A DNA stretch of 64,000 bases. It comes from Siphonodentalium dalli. Lineage: Eukaryota > Mollusca > Scaphopoda > Gadilida > Siphonodentaliidae. Position numbers and translations under genes: made by a program. The stretch covers positions 50,855,349 through 50,919,348 of the forward strand of contig CP136062.1 in the NCBI GenBank assembly GCA_032622095.1, read 5' to 3'. The notes below the pieces were generated by a model, which was not told the origin of the DNA, did not search any database, and saw only the letters and a program-made list of their open reading frames with translations. The number at the start of each line of letters is the position of its first letter. Positions within the stretch are counted from its first letter, which is position 1. Below, piece by piece: positions 27,701 to 42,700 of the stretch.

Positions 27701-30700
27701 AATATTCAGCACATATCTGCTATGGACATGTTGATAAAATAAATAAAAAAAATTTTGTTTTGTTTTTTTTTCAAATTTATTTTTTCGTAAGTTTTTTTGT
27801 CATAACATCAGGCATTGCAATAAAAAGGCCTAATGCGGCCCCTTTTATTCAATGCGGCGGGGCCTGAGAACCAAAACCTTTTTTTTTTTTGGCCTTAGAA
27901 ACTTTATTTTTATTTTTTAGTTTAGTTTCTCTATATCCCAAATTGGCCAACGACACAATGCATAATCAAGGTGCCCAATGGGTGCACATCACCATCTTCA
28001 CCATCTGGGAACTTAAATCTGAATGAGAATGAGGTCTCCAGAGGTGAATTTGGTGATCGTCGTTTGCATCACTAAATCCACCCTCTGAAGACCTCATTTT
28101 GCAAACACAGTAATGCCCTAATTAATCGACTCCTTTAACCACATCAGAATTATGGGTAACTTTTCAGGATTTAGTCGAAAATATGGCTTGTTAGAGCTTT
28201 CCGATGAATGGCAACAAGCCATATTTCCGACTAAATCCTGAAAAGTTACCCATAATTCTGCTGCGGTTAAGAAGTCGATTAATTAGAGCATTACTGTAGC
28301 ATTTTTTTAAACCCTTTCTATACTAAATACTCATGGACGAGTAACTAGTTATCCCTCAGGAAATGTTCAGATAATAAGTTCAACAATAGACCATAGGTCG
28401 TTTGTTGAACGTATTATCTGAACATTTCCCTCCAATAAATAGGATTTCTTCTGTACTTGTATTATCTGTCATCTGCTTATTTTTTCCTGAAAACCCCTCC
28501 AGATGAATAATAGACAATTCCAATGTATACTATTATAACTGAATGGTAGAATCCATTTAATATAGAAAGGGTTAAATTAGCCTTGTACACTACAGCATGA
28601 GGGTTCTAAAATAAAGTAAAACATCTACAGAAATATAACCAGACGACAGTCAGACGAAAAGATAATACAATTGCAGGAGGATTCATGGCCTTTGGTGGGA
28701 AATGTTCAGATAATAAGTTACACAAACAGCATGTGGTTTTTTGTTGAACTTATTATCTGAACATATCCAAAGGGAACTACTTGTCAATGATGTTTAGCAT
28801 AGAAAGGGTTCAGTCGTTTGTTGAACTTATTATCTGAACATTTCTATGTGATAACTAGTCGTCAATGATTAATTAGTATAGAAAGGAATAATAACCCTTC
28901 AAACACAGAGAACATGCAAATGTAAAACTGATCAAGTTTTCAAAAATGAAAAGATAGTGCTCATTAAGAACATATTATAGGAAAGTTTACACAATCAATA
29001 ACGTTAGGTGGCCTCGCATACATAAGGGAATACATTGGCCTAACAAATTTTATATTATTTTTTATTATTGTTAAAGAATGTAAGATAAAATGAAAAAATG
29101 ATAAAAAATTGTTAAAGAATGTAAGAAATAATGATAAAAAATGATACAAATAGTTAAAGAATGTAAGAAAAAAATTAAAAAATTGATAAAATTGCTGAAG
29201 AATGTAATAAATAATGATAACGAGAGGCCGATCACGATCGGCAGATGTTTAACCCATACCTTGGTGATAGTGATTAGCTATTTTCAGCTTGGACGCTAAA
29301 ATCCTATCTAAAAGGGACATAATTCTGTTAATTAATTCTATCTGTATTTTGCGCTGAGAAACTCACATTCAAAATTTGGTTTCAATCAGATAAATTTGTT
29401 TTGAGTTATTGCGGCATGCGTGAATTCTAAGTCGAAGAAGGGCCATAACTCCGTAAAAAAAATACTGATCGAACCCACAATCGAACTCGAACTTGGGCTG
29501 AGAAACACATATACAAAATTTGGTTCAGATCGAATAAAAAATGTTTGCGTTATCGCACCATGCATAAATTGTCCATGGACAGACAGACGGACAAATGACT
29601 AGTGGTCAATCCAGACGTCGAAGCTATGTATACCATACTATGGTATGGGTACACATAAAAATCAAAATAAATGAATCAATCAATAGGGGCAAAGAGTGTG
29701 TCAAAATAATCCAACATAACATGAGATATATCAGAAAACAAGTATTTCTGTTAAAATATCATGAATGTTGAAGAGTTAATTTTTAACAACAAAAATCCAT
29801 GTAAGTGAAGGAGGAGAAACCTGGAGATATAATATAATGAATAAATTGTCAATATAATATAGCCAGTACAATTGATGACCAGGGCTAATAATTCTAACTC
29901 TATACAATTAGTGGACTGTACCAGGTATGTATGTCACTTGAATATTTCTTTGATAGGTTATCACTGGAGAGATATAAGTGTATAGACAGCAGACACCAGA
30001 TACCTATGTGCAGTAGTGAGGTGTGAGATCAGATTATAGGAATGTGAGACTTTATAAAAATAAACAAACAATGCACACAGCCCAGATGCTGACACTGAGG
30101 TTAGCTTCTGTGAGTACAGCTGCATTATTGGCTTGTTGATAAACATTTATCCCCAGTGTTATTTGTCTGTCTCCAACTAGCACTGGCCAAGAGGGAATGT
30201 TATCATTATATTTCTAATAGAGTTGTCCACCACTCCACCATATGGCTATTAAAATAGCTTTGGGATTACAGGTATATGTAAAACAAATGTAGTCTCAACT
30301 TTGCATATTGGATATTCACATGATAATTTATTGATAGCATTATATTAAATGCAACTATTACAATAAAATTTGCATACAGGACATCACACCTAATTAATGT
30401 TTAAAACTATCAAACAGTGTTCATTAATAACCCTGGTTCAAGAGTATAAGGGTTAATTAACCAAAACCAAAATCCATACAGATGAAGAGAGTGCTAAGGA
30501 AAACATAGGTACCATAAGAAATATGAGGTAAATCAGAAGAAACATATTTTACTTATTGCTTTGGATGGCAGTCTGTGAAAGGGTTAATTATTTCTAAACC
30601 AATCAACCAATCGATACCAAAAACTATACAGGTGAGGGGTGTGTCATCATAAACCTACATTTCAAATATGAACAGAATCGGACAAAAAACACTTTGGTTA

Positions 30701-33700
30701 TTGCATCGGATAGCACATGCCCATGTGTGGATGCAAAGTGTTAATAATTTCTAAACCGATCAATCGATCTATACCAAAAACTATACAGGTGAGGGGTGTG
30801 TCATTGTAAACATGCACATGAAATTTGAACATGATCCGATAAAAGATACTCCAGTAATCGAATCGGATAGCAAGTGTCTACGGACAGACGGCCAGACGGA
30901 CAGACAGACGGACGGACAGACGGACGGACGAACGACGGATGGTTGATCCGGACGTCGGCATTATGTGTACCATACATGGTATGGGTACACATAAAAAATG
31001 ATAAAAATTGTTAAAGAATGTAAGAAAAAAATGATAAACAATTGGTCGACTGGCATAAACAAGAGAATGCATTGGCACAGGGTCTTTTAATATATTCAGT
31101 TTAAAGACATATTAAGGACTTAATTCAGTGAATAAAATCATTAAGTTAGTATCAAAACAGTATCTCCACTGGAAGAATGGAGCAATCAACTGAGATTGTC
31201 GAAAATTCCAAAAACATCGACTCTACCATTTCAGAGAACAAAATGCTTGAACTACGCACAAATGTTAATATTTACTACTTTATTCGGGACTTAAATATTG
31301 GGCATAAACATTAGGGCAATTAATCTGCCAGCAATAGTCACTGCATGTAATTCATTTATAACGTTAATAATTATAATTTGTCTATTTGGATTCCAAATTT
31401 ATGAACATTTTTGCAGGATTATTTATGACTATTCCATTCTGAACATCTCAGCAGTGTTTCATATCACTTTAAACAGATTTATTCTGTCTATAAATAAACT
31501 CAAATAATTCAACAAGAATCAATAAATATTAATTATTATTATGAAAGAGGCTAGAAATTTGGCTGAAAACTAGAAGTGCATTATAGAAAATGTCTTAAAA
31601 CTTTTTGGTCATAACTATAAACTCAATCGAAACAAGATTAATTTCTTAGATAAGGATATTTAAGCCTTGACAGTATCACCAAGCCTGAGTTTTGTGTGCC
31701 TGTCATTTGCAGAATGAGGTCCCCGGAGGGTGAATTTAGTGACGCTATCCTGCATAGCAGGCTAGCATCACTAAATTCACCCTCGGGGATCTCATTCTGC
31801 TTAGGCCTCATCTTCTCTGCAAAGTTTATTTATTATCAAATTTCCATAGAAACTTCTTCACATAGATTTCTTTTTTAGTTTAGTTTATCTATATCCTCAA
31901 ATTGGCAGACGACACATTGCATAATCAAGGTTCCCAATGAGTGTACATCAAAATATTCACCATTTGGGAACTTCAATCTGAGTCTATGTCTCCCATAGCA
32001 GATGAGGCCATGCAGAATGAGGTCCCCAGAGGGTGAATTTGGTGATGCTAGCCCACCGTGCGGGATAGCATCATTAAATTCACCCTCTGGGGACCTCATT
32101 TTGAAAATGACAGACACACTAAACTCAGGCTTGAATGTCACAGACATTGGAGAAAAATATACATCATCCAGAATGGAAAAAATAAACAATGAACAGTAAT
32201 GCCCTAAATAATCAACTCTTTAACCACAGCAGAATTATGGGTAACTTTTCAGGATTTAGATGGAAATATGGCTTGTTGCCATTCATCAGAAAGCTCTCAC
32301 TGAGAGCATTCCAATGAATGACAACAAGCCATATTACCGACTAAATCTTGAAAAATTACCCATAATTTTGCTGTGGTTAAGGAGTCGATTATTTAGTGCA
32401 TTACTGAGAGCTTTCCGATGAATGGCAACAAGCCATATTTCCGACTAAATCCTGAAAAATTACCCATAATTCTGCTGTGGTTAAGGAGTTGATTATTTAG
32501 GGCATTACTGTAACGCGAGAAATGTATCAATAAAGATATCCATACCTTGTCGGCATCACACTTCGATGATGTACAGTTGCTGATACACCAGTTGCATGAA
32601 AAGCTTGATGACAAACATGACGGGCAGTCCCTTACTTTACTACAGAACTCCTTGCTGCCTGTTAAATAAAAGAAAAGGAAAATAATGTAAGGCAAACAAA
32701 ATCAACAGGTTTCTCTTTCTTGAAATGTTCAGCCTCATGGCCTTCCTAAGCATTTAACTTAACCCTTTACCCAACAAACCGGCCAAAACCGGCCAAATAA
32801 AGCTTCAACAGCCTAAAATATCTTCGGTCTGTCTCAATAGAACCATACAAATATGGATATCATTGGAACCGGCTCCTTGACCACATAGTGATAGTTACAG
32901 TTATGCCCTGTGCCAATGCATTCTCTTATATATGCGAGTCGACAATAGGTCGCCTCGCATATATAAGAGAATGCATTGGCCTAAAAAAAAACTTTTTTTA
33001 CCATTTTTTCTTACATTCTTTAACAATTTTATAATTTTTAATGTGTTAAGCCAATGCATTCTCTTATATATGCGAGGCGACCTATGGTCGACTCGCATAT
33101 ATAAGAGGATGCATTGGCACAGGGCCGTTCTGTTGGGTAAAGGGTTAAACCAGCTAAATTTTCAGATGAAATAACACACGACAAACACGACGGCAGTCAG
33201 TTACTCTTAACTTCTTATCGGCAAAATATATATTATTTTTTTTTAATTTGTCTGAAAAAGTAACTTGCATCCTTAAATAAAACCTTTCAATAGTAAATGG
33301 ATTCTCCCTTCAAGTCAAAAAAGTGCACACTAGAATGGTCTATTATTGGAGGGATATCCATGTCATAAAAGCAGACGACAGAAAATACATGTATAGAAGG
33401 AGTCTTATTTATTGGAGGGAAATGACAAATAAAAAGTTCAACAAATGACCTATGGTTGTACAGGCCTGCAGGTTTCAAAATTATGTGTAACCTATTTTCT
33501 GTTTGCCTGGTTTGTGCCTAGGTAATTCATACCATAGGTTAACAGGAGAGTTACACAAACTGTTATACTACTATTATTACTATTATTAACTATTATTATT
33601 ATTAACTCATTGAACTGCCTTAATTAATAAATTTGAATGTCTCATTTTGGGATTTGATTGAGCAAAAATTAAAGTGAGAATTAGTTATCGCGAGACCTGC

Positions 33701-36700
33701 ATTATAAACTTTTTCGTTCGCGGCATTTTCATATTAGATAACATCCAGGTAAACTTTGACAGTGGTTCGCCTCAAATTTGCAGGCCTGGTTGTACCCAAT
33801 ACATGAGTCACTGTAGACATAAAACAGAATGGGAACAGAACCCACTCACATGTGTAGCCCAGTGGTTAGAGTGTCGGACTTGTAATGGTGTCAACGCACC
33901 GGTGTGAGTTCGCGCCCGGCTGGTAGACTGTCATCTCCACAACAGTGGCTTGGCCGGATTAACCCTTTACCCAACAAACTGGCCAAAACCGGCCAAATAA
34001 AGCTTCAACAGCCTAAAATATCTTGGGTCTGTCTCAATAAAACCATACAAATATGGATATCATTGGAATCGGCTCCTTGACCACATTGTGATAGTTAAAG
34101 TTATGCCCTGTGCCAATGCATTCTCTTATATATGCGAGTCGACCATAGGTCGCCTCGCATATATAAGAGAATGCATTGGCCTAAAAAAATATCTTTTTTT
34201 ACCATTTTTTCTTACATTCTTTCACAATTTTATAATTTTTAATGTGTTAAGCCAATGCATTCTCTTATATATGCGAGGCGACCTATGGTCGACTCGCATA
34301 TATAAGAGAATGCATTGGCACAGGGCCGTTCTGTTGGGTAAAGGGTTAAGCGGTGAGTGAGCAATATATAGCCGCACACTGTTTCAAATCTTGTGACCCT
34401 TGGGTAAGGTCACTTGCACTGAGCTCACTCCTTTGTACCTAGTCGAGAAATAGGGACCTGGTTGTTGGGTATGTGCAAGCTGCTCTTATGAAGCGCCTAT
34501 AAAAAAGCATGGTTTCATGTAGAAGACTCGGCATTACTCAACAGCTGGGGTAATAATGTGAAGCGCTTAGGGCCCTCACGGGGATAGGCGCTATATAAGC
34601 TCCATTATTATTATGGAGAAAAAAATAACCTGAAAACTCACCTGTTAATTGATCACAATCTGCCGTCACAAAAGATAAGTCACTGGTAGTCGATAGATCC
34701 AAGCATTTTTTATCGTTTTCTGACCACATGCATTTTGTACCAATAGAAGTTGTCCTTAAACAATCAGCGTGGTTACCATAGTAACTGCAGTCACCTGTAA
34801 AATCAGTGGAGGTTGTATCATGAATAGAAAATTAATAAATAGATATGCAGGTGTAACAATTATGATGCCACAATAATTAAAACAAGAGCATCGAAATGGC
34901 GTGTCAAAAACCGCCCTTGGTAATTGCAACAAAGGGCCATAACTGTGATGAAAATGGGCAGCCGGTTCCGGAAATAGCCTAAAATGCAAGTCATGTTCGA
35001 TTTTGGGTTCCAACCCAAATTCGAACTTGACCTTAATTTTGGGCTAGTAAACTCACATAGCAAATTTCATTCCATTCCTTTCAGACATGCTAAAGTTATC
35101 ATGCGGAAATGAAAATTAAGTGCAAATTCCAACAAAAAGTGCATAATTCTGGTGACAATTAGCAGGCGGAACCCAAATTCAAGCTTGACCTGTATTACGG
35201 GCAAGTAAATATCATTACGTCCAGCTGAGTCTATCTAAAGTTATGATCTGGAAACCAAAACAATACATCGAGTTGTTTGAAAAAAACGGGCGTATAAAAA
35301 CAAGTGGTTGCATCAAGGGTGCTGTATACAGTGATATGGCAACATAGGTGTTTTATCAAATCACCCTCTCCCTCAATTTTTGCCAAATTTTTTAACAGCT
35401 TGATGGTTGATGCCTGAAACAGTTTGAAACTTCACACTGAAAACAAGTTGACATTGTTCAAACATTTTCCCCTTCCAGTCAAATATACAACCTTGAACAA
35501 TACCTATTAATATGCAACCCCAACCCCTAAAAACAATGTTAAATTGAGACTATAGATACTTCAAAGAAGATGAGGCTAAAGCAGAATGAGGTCCCCAGAG
35601 GGTGAAATTGGCAATGAAACATCACTAAATGAAACCCTCTGGGGAACTCATTCAGCAAATAACAGACACACTATTTTAAGACTTGCCAACAGATCATGAA
35701 ATCGCATTACGACCGATGCAGCGCATTCCATAGAATCTTCTTTATTGAGATGCGCATATTATTTTGTCTATATAAAATTACAATGAGGATGTTTAGACGT
35801 AATGTCATGACCTACCTGGACTGTACTGGACGACTGTATTCAACATGAATCCGTTAAAACCTCCAAAGACGTACATTAACCTGAAAATAAAAAACATTAT
35901 AATTTTTATCTGTTTTGTAACGACATTGTTTCGTTGCTAATTAACCCGTCCATGACTGGAGTGTCCTAAAATTTTGCGAAAAAATCCTGTGCCAATGCAT
36001 TCTATTATATATGCGAGTCTCCCATAGGGAGATCATTGAAATATGACATTTGATGACTGACATACAGAGGTCCAAAGTTGCCAAAGATACATTTTCATTC
36101 TGAGGGCCCTAACACTTCAATAAATGAATAAACAAAACCTGTTCCACGTGAATATCCATTCCACCATGGTATGATGATCATAACAAAGTTCATTAAGTAA
36201 CTTTACAACAAAGAGATCTATTAAGCATTGACACCAATCTAACTCATGATTCAAATGTTTAAAACTAACTCTTTGCATCAAATTAACTACTCCCACAGGG
36301 GAGATTACCAGATACCCAAAGATGTTAATCAAATGATCTAACTAAATAAACCAGGGAAAATTGTTATTCCATACTTTCATAATTCATGTATGTCATGCTC
36401 TGTTCTCATGTCGATCCGAATAAAAAAAAAAAAAAATTTTTTTTATTTAAATCTGACTGAGATGGAGAGCTCTAATGTTGTCACGGACAGACGCACCATG
36501 TACAAATAGACGGAACACATTTCTAAATCCCCCACCAAACTCAGTTTGTCAGGTATAGTAAATAGCTCTGTTAAAGACATTATGGACTTGTTCAAGTTCG
36601 TGAAACTGATAAGTTAGTATTCAGGCATTATGCCAATTTGGAGAATGTAGCATTCTACTAAGATCATCGAACATTTCAAAGAAATCGACCATACCACTCA

Positions 36701-39700
36701 ATAGAAAACATAGTCAAAACTATGCTCAATTGTAAATATTTACATCTGGATTCAGGACGCAACAATCAGCAACAAACTAACACAAACGATTTCGCCATCC
36801 AGAGTCAGTGCATTTAATTAATCTTTCAGAATGACGGTGTGTGTGCTGTCAATTTGGATTAATATTTGTAAAAAGAACAACTTTGAGCAAGATTATTCTC
36901 CTTTTTTATTGGATCACCCTACCTGAGTGTTTTATATCACTTTAAATCTGAGCTGGCATTTAGTTTGTTAACCACTAAACAAGTCTATCATAAGATCATT
37001 CTTAACCAGGTTAAACATATATATTCCAATTGCAAATGATCAAATATATCAAACAATTTACCCATGTGAATTTTTCAGTGTTTTGTATTATGCGAAACAA
37101 GGCTTCACTCAAAAACCCATAGAAGCAATTACCCAGTAGACAATGCAATTAAATAAGTAACACATTAAATATGAATTTGATAAGACCTACCCTTCATGTG
37201 TAATTGCCGAGTGCCCAAACCGGTAAGCATCATGGACTAGTGAGCGAGGTGAAGACAGCAAATGCCATGAGTTGCAATCTGAAAGAAACTTTATATTTCA
37301 ATGTGGTGGTTTGACCTTAATAGTCTGGTCATAGACAAATAAAATCTAAAAAAATTTCCAGTCAAACTTTTGACGGCTAATATTTGTTAACACATTATAT
37401 TTAAATAAATTAAAACAGGGGGCCACCTAAAAAAGGCCTTTGGTAGTTTGTTATCGGGGATTGATTAAAAGATCGTAATTATAACACATGTGGCGAACCG
37501 TATACCGCCACTGTCACTTCGATAAAGGACGAAATGGAATTCGTCTGCTATTTTGATTCAATAAATATGATATAACTTTCACAAAATGGAAAAAAAAACA
37601 ATCAGGTAAGGTTCCATTTCCCCCACAAATCAATAAATGACATACTAGGCCTAACTAAAACTTAGTGAAAGTTATAAAAAGATGCATAGACAACGCCTAA
37701 CTGAGACTAACTCCGTACCGGCCGGCGTACGCTAGGTAATTCCGTGGATTTTTGGAAACGCAAAATTATGCGCGCGATCATAGATTGATCCAGACAAAAC
37801 TAGGCCTATCCATTATTTGCAAATGAAGCAACACATCATGTGAGCCCAAATGTTATTCAATTCAAATAAATTGTCACTAATAGCTACATATCGGCACTGT
37901 AACTTGTAAGCCACAATTTACGTTTGAACTATCTGATCGAAATAAGGCGACATGAGTAATTTGTAACCAAGGAGACGTCGCACGTTCTTTTGTTTTTTAA
38001 AACTACGGAACGCCGATTCGTCCTAAATAACGGCGTCACATTATTATAATACGTGTACAAACTAGGCGGTTTTGGGAGTTTTAGTCAATTATTAGTAATA
38101 TATTCGCGTCTATTTGAACCGAGTGGGCCAACGTCTGCAAATACCGCAACATAGTGGTATATTTATACGAAGAATCTACAGCATTTTATCGATTTTATGA
38201 ATCTTCACTGTTACTGTGTTGCATTGCCTAATTCATTTCGCTATATTTCTAAAATGTGCGAATTGTTAATTTATACGTTATAATTCGATTTTCTGTGTTC
38301 TGTTTTACAGTCGAATTGTTTGTTTCTTGTTTATATTGAGTGTCCGTTTGATTCTTGCAGTAGTTTGATCTTCGATTTCTGAAATGTGCGAATTGTTAAT
38401 TTCTACGTTATAATTCGATTTTCTTTGTTCTGTTTTACTATTCGAATTGTTTGTTTCTTGTTTATATTGAGTGTCCGTTTGATTCTTGCAGTAGTTTGAT
38501 CTTCGATTTCACTTTTATTCTTCGTTGTTGGCCACTGTTGGCGAAGTTGGTTTTCACATGGGAGTGGTGCGACGACAGAAGGTTGAGATAATCACTTCCA
38601 ATTATCACGATCCTGCAGTCACATCTCTGTCGATTTGTTCTCACGTTCGTGTTTCGGTTTGGTCTGTTCAGTTCACAGTTCACACCATTTTCTGTATCTG
38701 ATTCTATCTCCTAATGGGTTGTTCGTTTCTCTTTTACAGTTTTGCAAATCAACCATTCTTGTCTTCTGTGGGAAATGGGTCGTCTAATCTTGATTGCCGC
38801 TGTCTACTATGTGATGAACACATTTCTAATCGCTATGACGTTGAACTCATTAACAAGGATGTAATCGAAAAACTTGCTGAGAGATGGCAGACTATTCACG
38901 AATCGCTCGTTAAAGACCCACCATACAAGGCATTTACAAGTGTCACAGATAGACTCCGTGAGATCGGCGATTGTGCAATATATACACACGGCTCATGTAA
39001 AATAACATTTAGAACACGTATAACAAGAAAAGAGGTGCAAAATGCTAAAGTTAAAGTGGAAGATGAGAATTCTGACCATTCCGTGATAACAACTGAACTT
39101 AAGTCTCCACCAAAGCCTATCAGAAAGGAAACAAAAATAAAACACGCCTGTTTCGTGTGTAATTCGTCGAGCAGTGTGGACACGCATCCATACAACGATG
39201 GTGGACTTGGCAGGTGTTCGGAATTAGGTTCGGCAAACAAAATTAAAGAAAAGATGCAACAAACTCTGGTTCAACCCGACGACAAATGGTACCTGGCTTC
39301 GGTTCGCTTGGACGTTCTACTCAATGGCGCTTTTCATGACATATTTGCGGCAGATGTGTACTACCACAAATTGTGTTACAACAGGTTCACATATACATGT
39401 ACCTATGCACCAGCAGCTGACATGGATAAGGAGACCAACGAAAGTGTAGTTGAAGAATTTCTACGGGTTGTTGAACAGCGGATCATTAAGGACAAGGATG
39501 CGTTTTTGCTAAAAGAGCTATGTAACGATGCCGCTGATCTGTGCGACGAGCGGCACCTCATGGCCATTCCCGGTAAACTACGACAGACGTCAAGAGTTCG
39601 AGACACCATCGCGAAGGAATTTGGTAGTCTGGTAGGGTTTTTCAATGTTGGGCGAAGCGTTGTCGTCTATTCGTCTGAAGTCAACCCTGTGACGTATTCA

Positions 39701-42700
39701 ATTAAAACAATCGGTGGTCGAGGAATGCGCGAGAATGATTTAGTCATGTCGTTCGCCAAGCTGATAAGAAGGAAAGTCTCACAGGTCACTCGAGTTTGTA
39801 ACATGGACTGGCCACCTGATCATGATACTTTCATCGACGCACTAAACAACAGCAACCCACTGACAGCCATGTTTAATGCCATATCATGGTCCATCAACCC
39901 ACAGAGAAAAGTTAACGACGCGGGTTATGTATCGGCTCCATCGACTGTCCAAACAGAAAAGATCGCAGGACTCTGTCATAGCTGGGAAATGCTTTTTGGA
40001 GACCGCAAACCACCGCTTAATACCGCATTAAGTTTAACTCTGCATCGTTTATCCGGGAGCAAAGAAGCTGCAATGCTGCTTCATCATAGTGGTGTTGGGA
40101 TATCCTACAATGATGTCAGGCTCATTAACAATAGTTGGGCGGAACATCTCGGTGACAATTACCCACTAATTCCTTGCGGTTTCGGCGGTGGCACCAGTGT
40201 GCACGTGACATTTGACAACTCAGATGGCAGACAGCAAACGTTGACAGGGATGCACACAACCCACCATACAACCGGTACAGTTTTTCAACCAACCCTCAGT
40301 GTCAGTACCTGTGCGTTACCACCGAAGAAAGTTGAACCGAAGTGTGGTCCTTTACCTGATTTGAACATGTCATACTCAATTCCAAAACAACGAGCGTGTG
40401 CCCCGATATATCCTAATTTTTCCGACAAATTCAAGGATTCTGTTTTGCTGAAGGAATCCTTTGCCCGAGACGTTGCATTCGTTCTGACAGCTGCTAAAGG
40501 GGCTGATTGTGTTGCAAAGCATTTACCAAACGAGAGTGAACAGATTCAACCGCTTGGAACATGGACCACTTTCATGAAGGAAACAACAGGCGCTCAAACA
40601 GTACCCTGCAAGCTGGACTACCTACCCGTAATCCCATTCCCACCTGGCGACGGTGTTGTAAAACATTATATGGAACGTATGCTTCAAATGATTGAGACGT
40701 ATGATTTTGAACACATCTTCGTACATGCAGATGAAGCCATCAACAGCAAAATATTGTTGCTTACATGGGTGGAAGAAAGTCGATACGAGAAGATAATTCC
40801 GTTAATGGGTGGTTTCCACACCCTGCTAGTACTGATGAAAATTCTGCACAAGAAGTACAATTGCTTAGGTCTTAGAGATTGGTTGGTGGATTCAAATGTC
40901 ATCGCCGAGGGATCCGTCGACCAAGCACTAGAAGGCCGCCACTATTACCGCGGAATGCGCATCCACAAACAGATGTTCGAAGCGCTTCTTAGAACAAGAA
41001 TCCATAACGACACAACCCTTACAACGGCGCTACAAATCCATCTCGCCAAGTTAAGAACTAACCCATCACCGGAACATCTGTCCCTTGTATTAGCATCTGA
41101 CGACTTTAAGAAGGTATGCAATTCGATGACAGAGTCAACCGGCACAGAATCGCAGATGGTGGTGTCCTACCTACGAGATGTATCTATCATGCTGGCCCTT
41201 GTTAGTGCTGTTCGGGAACACTGCATGGAAAGGCATATGGCTGCCGAACGGGCTATGCTTCCGATGTGTTTTGCGTTCGGACACATTAACTACTCAAGGT
41301 ACCTGACATTTCAACATGTTCGGATGGAGGTGATGGCACAGAACAACACAGCCGCTTGGCAAGACCTTAAAGTGAACGGATTCGGTGGATCACGGAGCGG
41401 GGCGCCTTTCACAGCTATCCACGGCGATCTTATCACCGAGACGACAATCAATCGCGAAGTGAAAGTGAGGGGAGGTCCTATGCAGGGTGGTTATAGTACC
41501 AATCAACGCGCGGTGGACACATTCATACAGAATAGTCATCTAATGGCAAAGATAAGAGCAGCAATCAAATCCAAACTACACGTCTTAACAGCTCAGAACC
41601 ACAATGAAAATACAACACGGACACGTAACAATCACGAGAAGATGGTTACCAAACTTGTAGCCCAGTTGAGCGACTATTTCGATCCATTCAAGGATGGTCC
41701 TGTCCGGAACTTAACAACAGGGGCGGAGGTAGACGTGGACATTGTTCTAGGCCTTCTCAACTCGTCAGCAACCGGGGAAGATATTCTCAGCACGTTCATA
41801 GAAAAGCGATTAACAACAGCTGAACCTGAACGCACAAGCATGCTCGCCAAGATATCCAAACCCAAGATAAAGACAGGGTTAGAGAAGAAGACGAAACAAC
41901 CTAGAGCTGTCAACATCATCAAAGAGGATCGCCAGGCGTTTGGTTCACTTGTTGGAAAGGCGCTGTCACCAACCGAGGCCCATAGCTACCCACTAACGAC
42001 AGTTCCTCTGGCATTGTCCACTCCCGAAGGTGACCTGAGGCAGGGCAGCAAAGCCTCCCTCCGCAACTATCTGATCGACGAGGCAGATGCTTGGGCTTTA
42101 ACTCCCCCGGAAGGTAGGTTAAGATAAGATGGATATATGATAATAAGTTTACATATATATTCAATTGATTTTTTTAATAATATAAATATTAATATAGGCT
42201 AACAAATATAACATAACATACAACACACTAGTATAATACGGACAATTGATTTTTTTAATAATATAAATATGAATATAGGCTATAACAAATATAACATAAT
42301 ATACAACACACTAATATAATACGGACAATGATGGGACAGACATATATCTTTTAGCTGTACATAGTCCTGTCCATCCATAATATAATATGATAATGTTGTA
42401 CACATTTATATTATGTATATATGTCCACTATGTCGCCATAATTGAACGTCATATTATATAGCATAGGCTAGATTACCTTTTCCTAGAATATAATAAAGGG
42501 TTAATAATAATATGGTTGAACATTCTTCACTCTATTAATATCAAATTAGCATGTGCTGCATGTACTGTTGTTGAGTAAATTTTAGATATGTGAAATCTAT
42601 ATTTTTATAGGTGCACACTGGATAATTGATGGAATGGCAATCGTCAATGTACTCCAGCCCCAGGAGACGTGGGGCAGGTTCGGTGAAGTGTTCTACTCAA

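Noticed and set aside
33852-33930. A functional tRNA gene
   Set aside because: The A- and B-box-like sequences belong to a SINE head: no proper acceptor-stem pairing was seen, and the SINE body and tail follow.
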